54,084 nucleotides of DNA from Caldilineaceae bacterium (GTDB lineage: Bacteria; Chloroflexota; Anaerolineae; Caldilineales; Caldilineaceae), in the NCBI GenBank assembly GCA_022842065.1, contig JALHQH010000069.1:1-54084 (forward strand), in the 5' to 3' direction. The notes under the pieces were generated by a model. It did not search any database and was not told where the DNA came from. It saw nothing but the letters and a program-made list of their open reading frames with translations. Of this stretch, positions 16,464-26,175 are shown piece by piece. Each line of letters starts with the position of its first letter. Positions within the stretch are counted from its first letter, which is position 1. The position numbers and the translations under genes were made by a program.

Positions 16464-17327
16464 ATGATCGAATTTATCAATGTCACCAAACGCTTTCAAC
16501 GGTTTACGGCGGTCGACAAGGTTACTTTTACGGTGCCGACCCAACAGGCCGTTGCCCTTTGGGGTGCCAATGGGGCGGGCAAGACGACGCTGCTAAAGTC
16601 ACTATTAGGGCTACTCGGCTATGAAGGTACGATTCGGGTTGCCGGCCTTGATGCGCAGCGTGATGGCCGCAAAGTTCGTCACCTGCTCGGTTATGTCCCC
16701 CAGGAATTAGCGTTCTATGATGATCTCAACACGCTGGAGAGCACACACTATTTTGCTCGCCTGAAGCAAGCGCCCGCGGCCCGTGTCCAGATTGTGCTGG
16801 AACAGGTCGGCTTGTGGGCGCACCGTAAGAAGGCGGTGGGGGCGCTCTCTGGTGGGATGAAACAGCGCCTGGCTCTGGCGTTGGCCTTGCTGGCTGATCC
16901 ACCGGTTCTGGTGCTTGATGAACCGACCTCAAATCTCGACGCCGCGGCGCGTGAGCATTTTCTGGAACTGCTGGGTGTTGTGAAAGCCGCAGGCAAGACG
17001 ATCCTCTTTACGTCGCACCGCCTGGAAGAGATCGAACGACTAGCTGATCAGGCGGTTGTGATGGCCGCGGGCCAACTGCAGCAGTGCTGTGCCGCCCGCG
17101 ACCTCAGCACACGGCTGGGCATCCAGCGCCAAATCAAGCTGCATGTTGCCGATCATCTGCTGGAACAGGCTGTGGCGACACTTGCCGCCGGTGGCCTAGC
17201 CGCCCGGCGCAATGGGATTGGCGTGCTTGTGAACGTGCCTGCCGCTGCCAAGGCCCAACCAATCCACCTATTGACGGCGGCGGGGATTACGGTTACCGAT
17301 TTTGAGTTGGAAGGGCGCGATGCGTAA
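16464..17327 (+). CDS. nosF: NosF, ABC transporter ATPase for NosZ maturation
   Basis: ATP-binding subunit of the NosFY transporter thought to supply sulfur for the CuZ cluster; 287 aa, cytoplasmic. Walker A is GANGAGKTT (about residue 35), the signature LSGGMKQR (about 129-136), Walker B VLVLDEPTSNLD (about 149-160), and the switch histidine lies in LFTSHRLEE. The C-terminal ~80 residues are the variable part seen in NosF and CcmA-like subunits. No strong ribosome site is seen before the ATG. nosY follows after a 200-base repeat spacer. Confidence 0.94.
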   Translation: MIEFINVTKRFQRFTAVDKVTFTVPTQQAVALWGANGAGKTTLLKSLLGLLGYEGTIRVAGLDAQRDGRKVRHLLGYVPQELAFYDDLNTLESTHYFARLKQAPAARVQIVLEQVGLWAHRKKAVGALSGGMKQRLALALALLADPPVLVLDEPTSNLDAAAREHFLELLGVVKAAGKTILFTSHRLEEIERLADQAVVMAAGQLQQCCAARDLSTRLGIQRQIKLHVADHLLEQAVATLAAGGLAARRNGIGVLVNVPAAAKAQPIHLLTAAGITVTDFELEGRDA

Positions 17328-17333
17328 AACGTG

Positions 17334-17512
17334 AAACGTAAAAAGTATCACGTATCACGTTTTACGTTTTACGTTTCACGTTTCACGTTTTACGTTTCAC
17401 GTTTTACGTTTCACGTATCACGTTTTACGTTTTACGTTTTACGTATCACGTATCACGTATCACGTATCACGTATCACGTATCACGTATCACGTTTCACGT
17501 ATCACCTCTAAG
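17334..17512 (+). repeat. Heptamer array (ACGTWTY) inside the nos cluster
   Basis: About 25 tandem copies of a 7-base unit (ACGTTTT, ACGTTTC or ACGTATC) lie between nosF and nosY; the reverse complement starts the tract (GTGAAACGTAAA). The open frame across it is a low-complexity artefact of the repeat (period 21 bases, 7 residues). There are no spacers, so it is not a CRISPR. Confidence 0.88.
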
Positions 17513-17527
17513 AAACGAGCGACGACG

Positions 17528-18361
17528 ATGCAACTACAGACAATTTGGACGTTGGCGCAGAAAGAGTTGCGCGATGCCCTACGTAACCGTTGGTTTGTGC
17601 TTTACACCGTGGCCTTTATTGCCCTTTCCCTGGCCTTCTCCTATCTGGCGCTGGCCGGTGCGGGCATGGTGGGTTTTGCCGGCTTTGGGCGGACCGCGGC
17701 CAGCCTAATCAATCTGGTGCTGCTGATTGTGCCGTTGATGGCGCTGACGGTGGGCGCACAAAGTCTTGCTGGGGAAGTGGAACGGAGTACCCTTGCCTAT
17801 CTGTTAGCACAACCGATTACGCGTTTGGAGATCTTTGTCGGCAAATATGTTGGGCTGCTGCTGGGGCTGCTTGGCTCGTTGACGCTGGGTTTTGGGATTT
17901 CGGGCTTGGTCATGGCACTTAACGGCACCGGTGCCAATGATCCGCTGATCTATATCCAACTGGTCGCGCTCGCCTTCGCCCTGAGTCTGACGATGCTCAG
18001 TGTCGGCTTTCTCGTCTCCGCCCTGACTAAACGGGCCAACGTCGCGATTGGGATCGGCCTCTTTCTCTGGCTCGTCTTTGTCTTTTTGGGCGATCTGGGC
18101 ATGATGGGTACGGCGATCACCTTGCGCGTGCCGATTGAAGGGCTCTTCTGGCTTTCGTTGAGCAATCCGTTACAGGTTTTTAAGCTGGCCGCGATCCTCA
18201 ATATTCGTGGCACCTTGGAAATGTTAGGCCCTGCCGGCATCTATGCCACCCAGCGTTACGCCAGCCAACTCCCCTGGATTTTCTTGGGCGTGCTGTTGCT
18301 GTGGACACTCGTCCCCGCGACGTTGGCCTATCTTCGCCTGCGCACGAAAAATGATTTCTGA
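17528..18361 (+). CDS. nosY: NosY, ABC-2 type permease for NosZ maturation
   Basis: Membrane subunit partner of NosF; 277 aa. It starts with the soluble LAQKELRDALRNRW segment typical of ABC-2 permeases. Six hydrophobic helices follow (about residues 20-42, 58-76, 105-130, 140-165, 170-195 and 248-268). The region LAGEVERSTLAYLLAQP (about 81-97) is the coupling segment shared by NosY and CcmB-like proteins. nosL begins 13 bases after the stop, so the two are translationally close. Confidence 0.93.
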   Translation: MQLQTIWTLAQKELRDALRNRWFVLYTVAFIALSLAFSYLALAGAGMVGFAGFGRTAASLINLVLLIVPLMALTVGAQSLAGEVERSTLAYLLAQPITRLEIFVGKYVGLLLGLLGSLTLGFGISGLVMALNGTGANDPLIYIQLVALAFALSLTMLSVGFLVSALTKRANVAIGIGLFLWLVFVFLGDLGMMGTAITLRVPIEGLFWLSLSNPLQVFKLAAILNIRGTLEMLGPAGIYATQRYASQLPWIFLGVLLLWTLVPATLAYLRLRTKNDF

Positions 18362-18374
18362 AGGAGTTTCATCA

Positions 18375-18836
18375 ATGCCATATAGACACCACCTACGCTT
18401 TGGTCTGCTGCTCCTGTGGTTATTCATTGTCGTTGGTTGTGCTGAGGGCAGCCCAACGATTGCGCCCCCTGAAATTCGTTATGGCGAAGATCTCTGCGCT
18501 GAATGCAATATGGTGATCAGTGACCCGCGTTTTGCCGCTGGTTATGTCTATGAAGTGAGCGAAGGGCGCTATCAAAGTCTGGCCTTCGACGATATCGGCG
18601 ACATGCTCGTCCACATGGACAAACATCCAGCGCACAAGATTGTTGCCTGGTATGTGCATGATTACCAGTCGGCGGAGTGGCTCGACGCAACAACTGCCTA
18701 TTACGTTGTCGGTGAAGGGATCCGGTCGCCCATGAATCACGGGATTGCGGCCCACGCAACGGAAGCTGCTGCCACCGCAATGGCTGCCAACCTCGCCGGC
18801 GAGGTGATGGACTGGGCCACACTCTTCCAACGCTGA
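18375..18836 (+). CDS. nosL: NosL, outer copper-binding lipoprotein
   Basis: Copper carrier to apo-NosZ/NosD; 153 aa. ATG 18375 follows AAGGAG (18361-18366); a longer frame upstream lies inside nosY. The lipoprotein signal ends at VVGC (about residue 22). The NosL motif CAECNMVISDPRFAAG carries the Cu(I)-binding cysteines and methionine, and the SPMNHG stretch holds further Met/His ligands. Its place directly after nosFY is standard for nos clusters. Confidence 0.93.
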   Translation: MPYRHHLRFGLLLLWLFIVVGCAEGSPTIAPPEIRYGEDLCAECNMVISDPRFAAGYVYEVSEGRYQSLAFDDIGDMLVHMDKHPAHKIVAWYVHDYQSAEWLDATTAYYVVGEGIRSPMNHGIAAHATEAAATAMAANLAGEVMDWATLFQR

Positions 18837-18890
18837 TCGGAAAGTATCGTTACCATTTATCTAAATTAACCTAATGAAGGGAAAAATCGC

Positions 18891-19334
18891 ATGAAACGGT
18901 TTGTTTTGTTATTGATCTTGCTGATCTTGTTTGCTACCCTGGCCGCCTGTGGCAGCGACGAAGAACCAACTGCGGCCCCCACGGCCCCGCCGGCTGCCGT
19001 TGTTGATACACCAACCGCTACCGCTGTACCAGTTGCGGCAGCCGGCGGTGGCGATGTGGCGCTTGGTCAGCAAACCTTTGCCACCACCTGTGCCGCCTGT
19101 CACGGCTCCGCCGGTGAAGGTGTACAAGGGCTTGGCAAAGATATGACGACCAGTGAATTTATCGCCGGCCTTTCCGATGAAGAACTGCTGGAATTTGTCA
19201 AAGTGGGGCGCCGCATTGACGATCCACTCAACACTACTGGTGTCGATATGCCGCCCAAAGGTGGCAACCCTGCCTTGACTGATGAACAGATGCTCGATAT
19301 CATCGCCTTTATCCGCACGATTCACAAATCATAG
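18891..19334 (+). CDS. Lipoprotein cytochrome c, last gene of the nos cluster
   Basis: A 147-aa exported monohaem cytochrome c. The signal ends at LAAC (about residue 19), followed by a short Thr/Ala/Pro linker (about residues 24-50). The haem domain carries CAACH, GKDMTTSEFIAG, and a distal methionine in GVDMPPKGG. It is a paralogue of the 208-aa protein at 8277, with nearly the same loop sequences but a far shorter linker. Co-location with nosL suggests that it feeds electrons to the CuA site of NosZ; small c-type cytochromes (NosC) play this part in other clade II clusters. Confidence 0.92.
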   Translation: MKRFVLLLILLILFATLAACGSDEEPTAAPTAPPAAVVDTPTATAVPVAAAGGGDVALGQQTFATTCAACHGSAGEGVQGLGKDMTTSEFIAGLSDEELLEFVKVGRRIDDPLNTTGVDMPPKGGNPALTDEQMLDIIAFIRTIHKS

Positions 19335-19344
19335 GCTTAAGTGT

Positions 19345-19393
19345 GCCAGCGCGTAAGCAGTTAGAAAAAGCTGTTAGCTGCTTACGCGCTGGC
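19345..19393 (+). terminator. 16-bp hairpin closing the nos cluster
   Basis: Exact arms GCCAGCGCGTAAGCAG (19345-19360) and its complement (19378-19393) begin 10 bases after the cytochrome stop. No T-run follows. Confidence 0.62.
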
Positions 19394-19817
19394 GCGCGAT
19401 TACCAGCATACGCTTTGCCCCAGCCAAATTTCTGTAGCCTTACGCAAATAGCAGAGCGCTTCGCCATGCTAGCCATTGTTTAGTCTATATTCACTGTTAA
19501 TAACAACGGGATGTCTACGCTCTTTGACTGATTTTTCCTCATTGCCCCTTTAAAAATATCCCAAAATACAGTAGATTTACTCGTGCCAGGGTTTACACAC
19601 TCCTGCGCGCATCGCAAAATGGCCTGCTCTGTCGCTGTGTAGGCGTTGCGCAAGTCCTAGTTACGTTTTGCCCTGTTGTTCGTCTACTACAGTGCGGTTG
19701 TTTTGAAGACAGTAGAATCGCTGGCCTTTACCAGCGCGCAGGACTACCGTTTTCAAACAGAGCTCACTTTAGTAAGTGGAGCAACAGCAGCGAGTGAATC
19801 TACTGATGGAGCGTGGG
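19394..19817. other. Intergenic region before the beta-helix protein
   Basis: No gene, RNA or clear operator is recognised. The stretch is less GC-rich than the flanking coding sequence and should contain the promoter of the large surface protein. Confidence 0.35.
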
Positions 19818-22800
19818 ATGTTATTAAAGCGGATGTTTGCAACTGGATTTTTGGTGTTGACCATGGGTTGCCTGGCCATCTTTGGCATGCAAACGCTATT
19901 AGGCCAAGCGCTGCTGCCCGCTTTCCAAACGCGGGCGGCGCAACCACTGGCTGCCAACCACGCACATTCGGCTGACCTGGCCCTCACGCCCAACTGTTAT
20001 GCAACCTATGATGGGGGCAACTCAGTCTTCAGCAGTAGCGATGCCCATGCCTTACAACAGGCGGTGGACGCCGCTGCACCCGGCGACATCGTCCGCGTGG
20101 CGGGCACCTGTGCCGGGGTGACTAGCCGAGTCGGTACAACCCAAACCCTCTACATTTCGAAAACGGTTACGATCAGTGGCGGCTATAGCCACAGTGATTG
20201 GTCAACCAGCGACCCACTTACGCGGCCAACGCGGCTTGACGCCCTATCAGCTGGGCGGGTGTTGGCGCTGGTCGGTGGTAGCCGTACCGCCATCTCCGTT
20301 ACCGTTGCCAATCTCACCGTTGCCAATGGGCTGGCGCAAGGTGGTTACGGCGGTGACAATGGTGGCGGTGGCGGTGCCGGCCTGGGCGGCGGTGCCTTTG
20401 TCAACCGTTCGGCGACGCTGGTGCTCGATAATGTCATTTTTACGGCGAACCAGGCCAGGGGCGGCAATGGCGGTGGCTTCCTGGCGACCAAATGGGGTGG
20501 TGGCGGTGGGGGCGGGATTGGCGGCAATGGCGGCAGCAGTGGTGCTTTCGCGGCTGGTGGGGCTGGTGCCGGCTTCCCTTTCGGTGGCAGCGGTGGTGCT
20601 ATAACCGGTGATGGCAGTGGCGGTGGTGGTGGTGGTGGTGGTGGTCTCTTGGGTGGCAGCGGTGGGGCCGGTGGTACTAGTTTCGGCGCGCCGGCCACTG
20701 GCACAGCCGGGACTGCCGGCGGTGACGGGGCCGGCGGTGGTGGCGGCGGTCTTGGGACCCAGGGCGGCGCAGCCGGTGATGGCGGTGACGGTGGCTTTGG
20801 TGGTGGCGGTGGTGGCGGCGGCGATGTCATCAACGCCACATTGGGCGGCAATGGTGGTAATGGTGGCTTTGGCGGCGGCGGTGGCCGTGCCGGTAATCAT
20901 GGCAGTGGTTTACCCATGGCCCCTGGCTATAGTGCCGCCTATGGTGGCCGGGGTGGCGCGTCTGGCGTTGATGATCAGGGCGGTGGTGGTGGCGGCGCGG
21001 CACTGGGTGGCGCAATTTTTGTGCAAAGTGGCGGTGCCCTCCAACTGATCAACAGTAATATTGGTGGCAGTGGCGTTGCCGGCGGCAGCGGTGGTGATGT
21101 CGACAACAGCAATGGTGCCCAAGATGGCCAAGGCGGGCTGGCGCGCGGGGCTGGGATCTTCCTGCAAGATCTAAATTTGGCGCTGACCGTCGACACAGGC
21201 TACGTGCGCACAATCAGCGATGGTATCTTTGACAACAGCGCGGCCAATGGGGGGCCTGGTGTTGCCAGCACCGTCACGAAAGTGGGGGAAGGCACCTTAG
21301 TGCTGACCAGTACGAGTGCTTTCCGCGGCTCTTTTAATATTGACGGTGGCACGGTGCTGATTAACGGCGTGTTGAACAAAGTAAGCGGCGTCGCGGTCGC
21401 CAGTACGGCGACCCTGGGCGGAGCCGGTTTGATCCGTGGTCCCATAACCGTCGCAACCAATGGCAGCTTGGCCCCAGGTAACAGTCCTGGCCTATTAACC
21501 ACCGGTAGCGTTATCCTGCTCCCCGCGGCCCGTTTTGTCGTGGAAATCGATGGCAGCACCAGCGCAGGTATTGACTATGATCAACTGCGTGTCCTGGGGG
21601 CAGTGAACCTCACCGATGCCACTTTGGTCGCAACCGGTTCGATCAGTGGCCGTCTGCCGCGGACGATTACCCTCATTGATAATGATGGCAGCGACCCGAT
21701 TATTGGTACGTTTAGCGGCGTGGCCGAGGGCGCGCTGGTGACGATCAATGGCGTCCCCTTTGTGCTCACCTATGTGGGGGGCAGCGGTAATGATCTAGTC
21801 CTGACGACCTTTATCCCCACGCCGACCCCAACCGCGACCCCGACCCTAACGCCAACGGCGACACCCACCGCGACCACAACCCCAACTGACACGCCGACCC
21901 TAATGCCAACCCCGACCGCGACTGCAACACCCACCGAAACGCCGATCGATACCCCGACCGCGACTGCAACCGAGCTGCCGACTGCGACAGCAACGTCTAC
22001 TGCAACCCCAACGGATCTCCCAACCGTGCCGACAATCCTGGCCCCAACGCTGACGCCAACGACCACCCCAACTGGTACACTCCTGCCGACTGCGACTGCT
22101 ACCTTTACACCCAGTGTGACGCCGACCACCGCGCCCTTGGCCACCGTTACCCCAACCGCGACCGATATCCCGTCGGCGACGCCCAGCGTGACCCCTACCG
22201 CGACCAGCACGTTACTGCCGACCCCATCACCAACGGCGACCGCGACGCCGACCACCGCGCCCTTGGCCACCGTTACCCCAACCGCGACCGCGACCGATAC
22301 CCCGTCGGCGACGCCCAGCGTGACCCCTACCGCGACCAGCACGTTACTGCCGACCCCATCACCAACGGCGACCGCGACGCCGACCACGTTGGCTCCAGAT
22401 ACACCGACGGCGACCGCTACGCCCATCGCCACGGCGACCGCAACGCCAACCCCATTGCCAACAGTCACTGCAACGGCCACCGCGACGGCTACGCCAACGA
22501 CACTGCCACCCCAACTACGCTTTGACCTGTCGGCAGATCCTTCGTCTGGTCGCAATGTCTTTCTCGGTGAGCCGATTACGTATACAATTTTGGTCACAAA
22601 TGTTGGGGAGACTGCCGCTCAAATTGTGATCACCGGTGTGGTACCGCTGCAAACTGACTATATTCCCGGCTCTGCCAATCCGCCAACCGCCACAGCAAAA
22701 TCTACGCTGGCTACTGTTGCTCCGATAGAGACCATGGACGTCGTTGGGGCGACCACTGCGGTTGTCTGGCAACTGCCATCGCTGACCACCGGTGCGAGCT

Positions 22801-22997
22801 TTCGCGCTGCTTTCCAGGTGCGGGTCCATGCCCTGGGGCCGATTAGTAACCAGGCGCGTTTGGCCGCCGCGGGCAATCTATTTGTGCTGAGCAACCCGGT
22901 GGTACATCAAGGCCAGCCACCAAAACCGACCGATCTCCCGCACGAGGACGAACCGCACATCTATCGCCTTTATCTACCCACGGTCCAACGCGAGTGA
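19818..22997 (+). CDS. Large secreted glycine-rich beta-helix protein with DUF11-like domain
   Basis: About 1059 aa from ATG 19818, which follows GGAG by 6 bases; GTG 19776 and ATG 19806 are alternatives. A signal peptide (first ~40 residues) precedes a parallel beta-helix region (about residues 60-330), very rich in GGGGG runs. Then follow an autotransporter-type repeat (GTLVLTS..., [18 protein letters not shown]) and a Thr/Pro linker of ~220 residues. A domain of the DUF11 kind ([19 protein letters not shown]) comes next, and the protein ends in LYLPTVQRE. Probably a cell-surface or extracellular structural protein. No catalytic motif is seen. The tail matches other secreted proteins here. 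Confidence 0.85.
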   Translation: MLLKRMFATGFLVLTMGCLAIFGMQTLLGQALLPAFQTRAAQPLAANHAHSADLALTPNCYATYDGGNSVFSSSDAHALQQAVDAAAPGDIVRVAGTCAGVTSRVGTTQTLYISKTVTISGGYSHSDWSTSDPLTRPTRLDALSAGRVLALVGGSRTAISVTVANLTVANGLAQGGYGGDNGGGGGAGLGGGAFVNRSATLVLDNVIFTANQARGGNGGGFLATKWGGGGGGGIGGNGGSSGAFAAGGAGAGFPFGGSGGAITGDGSGGGGGGGGGLLGGSGGAGGTSFGAPATGTAGTAGGDGAGGGGGGLGTQGGAAGDGGDGGFGGGGGGGGDVINATLGGNGGNGGFGGGGGRAGNHGSGLPMAPGYSAAYGGRGGASGVDDQGGGGGGAALGGAIFVQSGGALQLINSNIGGSGVAGGSGGDVDNSNGAQDGQGGLARGAGIFLQDLNLALTVDTGYVRTISDGIFDNSAANGGPGVASTVTKVGEGTLVLTSTSAFRGSFNIDGGTVLINGVLNKVSGVAVASTATLGGAGLIRGPITVATNGSLAPGNSPGLLTTGSVILLPAARFVVEIDGSTSAGIDYDQLRVLGAVNLTDATLVATGSISGRLPRTITLIDNDGSDPIIGTFSGVAEGALVTINGVPFVLTYVGGSGNDLVLTTFIPTPTPTATPTLTPTATPTATTTPTDTPTLMPTPTATATPTETPIDTPTATATELPTATATSTATPTDLPTVPTILAPTLTPTTTPTGTLLPTATATFTPSVTPTTAPLATVTPTATDIPSATPSVTPTATSTLLPTPSPTATATPTTAPLATVTPTATATDTPSATPSVTPTATSTLLPTPSPTATATPTTLAPDTPTATATPIATATATPTPLPTVTATATATATPTTLPPQLRFDLSADPSSGRNVFLGEPITYTILVTNVGETAAQIVITGVVPLQTDYIPGSANPPTATAKSTLATVAPIETMDVVGATTAVVWQLPSLTTGASFRAAFQVRVHALGPISNQARLAAAGNLFVLSNPVVHQGQPPKPTDLPHEDEPHIYRLYLPTVQRE
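22118..22375 (+). repeat. Tandem duplication in the Thr/Pro linker
   Basis: Two in-frame copies, 22118-22243 (126 bases, 42 codons) and 22244-22375 (132 bases, 44 codons), are nearly identical. They differ by a 6-base insertion and a few bases. It is a recent duplication that lengthens the linker. Confidence 0.88.
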
Positions 22998-23289
22998 GTA
23001 ATCCTGCCCTGGCGGCGCGATGTCGCAGCGCGGTTATTCATTTCAAGTTTGAAATTGCTGTGCGCTTAATAAAACGCTTGACAGACCACCAATCATCTGC
23101 TAAACTTGTCGGCTGTGGGCGGAGTACTGCTCAATCTTCTTGTTGATTATTTTTTGTTAATTAGTCGAGTGATTGATTATCATGAATCCGATTGTTCGAG
23201 TTTTCATCTCCAGAACTTTACCCTTGGGTAACCAAGGGAGGAGTGTGCCCTCGAACAGCTAGCTCGATTTACGATCGGTTAGTGCTTGC

Positions 23290-23325
23290 GCCGTGGGTCG
23301 CCTCTCTGGCACCCACGGCTTTTTT
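23290..23325 (+). terminator. Leader terminator 1
   Basis: The arms GCCGTGGGT (23290-23298) and ACCCACGGC (23311-23319) are followed by TTTTTTG. It stands about 150 bases before the ABC-F start codon and has no complete gene before it. Confidence 0.85.
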
Positions 23326-23390
23326 GTTGCCACTTTTCCATTTCATTGCCAACTTGGCTGAAACAGGAATGCGTAGCTGCTGCAATGACT

Positions 23391-23427
23391 AAAGCCGTGG
23401 GTCTGTGTGGACACCAACGGCTTTTTT
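23391..23427 (+). terminator. Leader terminator 2
   Basis: AAAGCCGT and ACGGCTTT pair, with a further GGT/ACC, followed by TTTTTTG. It is similar in stem and tail to terminator 1, so the two look like duplicates. Confidence 0.82.
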
Positions 23428-23471
23428 GTTTGTCATCGATACATCGATTGAATTTAAGGAGGAAGGAGCAT

Positions 23472-25166
23472 ATGTCACTTTTAACTGCACATGGGTTGGT
23501 CCAGCGCTTTGATAGTTATGAGATCTTTCACGGCATCTCGGCTAAGATTGAGCACACCAGCAAAATCGGCCTGGTTGGCCCGAATGGGGTAGGCAAGACT
23601 AGTTTTCTGCGTATTCTCGCCGGGATCGACAAGCCCATTGAAGGCGGTGTCCATCGCGCCGGCAACAGCCGGCTGGGCTATTTGCACCAGGAAGCAGTGG
23701 ACACCTTTGCCAGCCGTGCCAATACCGTGCATGGCGAAATGCTGACGGTCTTTGCCGAGTTGCGTGATCTGGAAGTGCAGATGGCCGTGCTCGAAGCGCG
23801 CATGGCAGCCGGCGAGCTCGACGACGCGCTCTTTATCGAGTACAGCGATCTGCAAGCCGCGTATGAGCATGGCGGCGGCTATACCTATGAAACGCGCATT
23901 GAAGAGGTCCTCCAAGGGCTTGATTTTCTGGCCGACGATTGGCAGTTGCCGATCAACCACCTGAGTGGTGGGCAGAAGACGCGCGCGCTGTTAGCCCGTT
24001 TGCTGTTGGAACAGCCGGATCTGCTGATGCTCGATGAGCCGACCAATCACCTGGATGTCGAGGCGATTGAATGGCTGGAAAAGATGTTGCAGAATTGGTC
24101 TGGTGCGCTGCTAATTGTGAGCCACGATCGCTACTTTCTCGATAGCGTGGTGACCACGATCTGGGAGATGAGCAGCACGGAAATCGAAGTCTATCGGGGT
24201 AATTATAGCGCCTATAGCGTGCAGCGCGTTGAACGCTGGGAACGCCGCCAGAAAGAGTTCGACGCCACCCATGAACGGCTGAGCAAGGAGATGGCCTTTA
24301 TCTACAAAAATCTGGCTGGGCGTGGCCGCAACATGGCCATGGGCAAATTGCGTCGCCTGAGCGATGAATTGGAAACCGATGGCCAAGCGATCAAGGTCGC
24401 GCGCGTCAAGAGTAAATTCAAGGAACTGCGTCGCCCCTCCGGCGAGTGGGACCAGATGAAGATGAGTTTGACTAGCGCTGCGCCCAGCGGGCAAATGGTT
24501 TTGCAGACGCGTAACCTGACGGTGGGTTATACCGAACCACTCTTCCGTGCCCCGGACATCAAATTGCGTCGGGGTAACTGTGCCGCCTTGATCGGCCCAA
24601 ATGGCGCCGGCAAAACGACCCTGTTACGTACGCTGTTGGGCGACTTAGCGCCGCTGCAGGGCACCGTGGAGTTTGGTCACAATGTGCAGGTGGGCTACTT
24701 TGCCCAGGCCCATGATCGGCTCAACCCGGCGCGCACGGTTTTGACCGAGTTACTTAGCCACCCGCGCCACACCGACCACGCCTTGCTAGATGAAGGCGGG
24801 GCACGCCACCATCTCGCTCGCTATCTCTTCCAGAGTGATGATGTCTTCAAACCGGTGGGGGCGCTGAGTGGTGGGGAACGGGGGCGATTGGCCTTGGCGA
24901 TTCTCGCCCTGCAAGGGGCCAACCTGCTGCTGCTCGACGAGCCGACTAACCACCTGGACTTGCCGGCCCAGGAAGTGTTGCAGAGCGTGCTTGATCAATT
25001 TGATGGCACGATCCTGCTCATTTCCCATGATCGCTACCTGATCCAAGAGGTGGCGACGGAAATCTGGGAACTGCGCGCCGGCGCGTTGCGGATCTTTGAT
25101 GGTGGGTATAAGGATTTTGTGGCGGAGCGTGCGGGTGGGGTGGTAGTGGGTGCCCGCTCGCGGTAA
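23472..25166 (+). CDS. ABC-F family ATPase (ribosome-associated)
   Basis: A 564-aa soluble protein with two ABC domains and no membrane part. ATG 23472 follows AAGGAGGAAGGAG. Domain 1: GPNGVGKT, LSGGQKTR, LLMLDEPTNHLD. Domain 2: GPNGAGKTT, LSGGERGR, LLLLDEPTNHLD. Between them (about residues 240-330) is a charged linker helix pair, the P-site tRNA interaction motif region, of moderate length. ABC-F proteins bind the ribosomal E site and either rescue stalled ribosomes or protect from antibiotics. The attenuator-like leader favours an inducible protective role, but housekeeping Uup/EttA-like action is possible. Confidence 0.92.
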   Translation: MSLLTAHGLVQRFDSYEIFHGISAKIEHTSKIGLVGPNGVGKTSFLRILAGIDKPIEGGVHRAGNSRLGYLHQEAVDTFASRANTVHGEMLTVFAELRDLEVQMAVLEARMAAGELDDALFIEYSDLQAAYEHGGGYTYETRIEEVLQGLDFLADDWQLPINHLSGGQKTRALLARLLLEQPDLLMLDEPTNHLDVEAIEWLEKMLQNWSGALLIVSHDRYFLDSVVTTIWEMSSTEIEVYRGNYSAYSVQRVERWERRQKEFDATHERLSKEMAFIYKNLAGRGRNMAMGKLRRLSDELETDGQAIKVARVKSKFKELRRPSGEWDQMKMSLTSAAPSGQMVLQTRNLTVGYTEPLFRAPDIKLRRGNCAALIGPNGAGKTTLLRTLLGDLAPLQGTVEFGHNVQVGYFAQAHDRLNPARTVLTELLSHPRHTDHALLDEGGARHHLARYLFQSDDVFKPVGALSGGERGRLALAILALQGANLLLLDEPTNHLDLPAQEVLQSVLDQFDGTILLISHDRYLIQEVATEIWELRAGALRIFDGGYKDFVAERAGGVVVGARSR

Positions 25167-25207
25167 TGGTGGGCGTCCTGGTGGATAGTGATTTGTTTGA
25201 GTGCTAG

Positions 25208-25243
25208 GAGGATGAGGGAAAGGTCACGTTTTCCCTCATCCTC
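25208..25243. terminator. 14-bp hairpin between convergent genes
   Basis: GAGGATGAGGGAAA (25208-25221) and its exact complement (25230-25243) close both the ABC-F gene and the split nuclease gene. No strong T-run is present. Confidence 0.6.
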
Positions 25244-26169
25244 TGTGAATTATGCCGCTACTTCCAATACTTTAGATTTTTTTCCCATGACATTTTCATA
25301 ATAGTTAACCGTTGCCTTCAGCCGGTCCGCAAACTGGTAGATGTCGTCAACCCCTTGAATCGGTAAGCGTTCTTCTTTCAGACTTTCTTTGCCGTTGTCC
25401 GCTTGTCCCTCAAAAAAGCCGATATATTTTTGTGTACGGTTAAAGTGCAACCGGCAGATTGGTTTGCGATTGGTATCATCCAACAAAATGCCACAGTAAC
25501 TTTGTACATCGCGTATCGCAATCCGCTTAACATCAACTACCTGCCGCAGAATTGCCCGAACAATGTGATAACCGTCGATCTCTTCTTCCGTCGTGATAAT
25601 AATATCGGTTGCGGCATCGCCATTGGTTCCCACTGTCGCATCAATCGGTGGCACCGCTGTCTCGCTGGCGCCATTCGTCCCATTTTCAGTCGCGAGCGCA
25701 TTTTTTAAGCGGTCATTGATCTGGTCATTGATCACCTGCTTAAAAGCAAGCTTAGTCAATTGGGCAAATTGCTCTCGTACCGGTTGGGTCATTCTACCGC
25801 TATATACTTGTGCCGTAACAAATTTAACAAACTCTTCTGATGGCTCTTGCATCTGCTCGATAATAATGCGACGGATTTCGCGTGTGTATTTGAGTTGGCT
25901 GGCAGTCGTCAAAATATTTTCGAGGTCAAAGGCACTTTTTGAGAATTTCTTCAATTCTTCGACGGCTGCTTCACGGATGTCGAGCATATTGAATTCAAAG
26001 AATGGTTTGCTGTCCATTTTATTGGACGCTTCCAGGTCGGTATAAAACCAGTAGGTAATGCCATTCGTCAACAGGCTGAAGCGCGCATCGGTAACACTAA
26101 AGTAGCGGTATAATTGCGAGGCATGGGCGTGGCTGAGGTCAACAGAATGATGTTTGCACTCAATCAGAA

Positions 26170-26175
26170 TAATTG
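26170..26175. repeat. Target-site duplication, left copy
   Basis: TAATTG directly before the left end of the insertion sequence; the same six bases follow its right end at 27862-27867. Confidence 0.88.

Larger units (their letters stand above)
22998..23471 (+). promoter_or_regulatory. Attenuator leader of the ABC-F gene
   Basis: A long leader with two intrinsic terminators (23290-23325 and 23391-23427) before the ABC-F start. A short frame (23369-23392, ATG to TAA, 7 codons) ends on the first bases of the second terminator stem. A longer 66-codon frame (from 23192) shares that stop codon and crosses the first terminator. Such leaders are typical of antibiotic-inducible ABC-F genes, where a stalled ribosome prevents terminator folding. 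Induction by an antibiotic is inference. Confidence 0.6.

Noticed and set aside
17334..17512. Possible CRISPR array
   Set aside because: The units are 7 bases and directly joined; there are no unique spacers and no cas genes.
17331..17708. Open frame of 125 codons beginning in the heptamer array
   Set aside because: Its first half is a seven-residue repeat forced by the DNA heptamer, and its second half overlaps nosY in another frame.
20345..20900. Long proline- or threonine-rich frames on the minus strand
   Set aside because: They mirror the glycine-rich codons of the beta-helix protein; no start sites or signals support them.
22976..22997. LPxTG-type sortase signal at the end of the beta-helix protein
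   Set aside because: LPTV lacks the Thr-Gly, the membrane helix and the basic tail needed for a sortase signal.
23192..23392. 66-codon frame in the ABC-F leader as a normal gene
   Set aside because: It crosses a strong terminator and has no clear family; at most it is a leader peptide.
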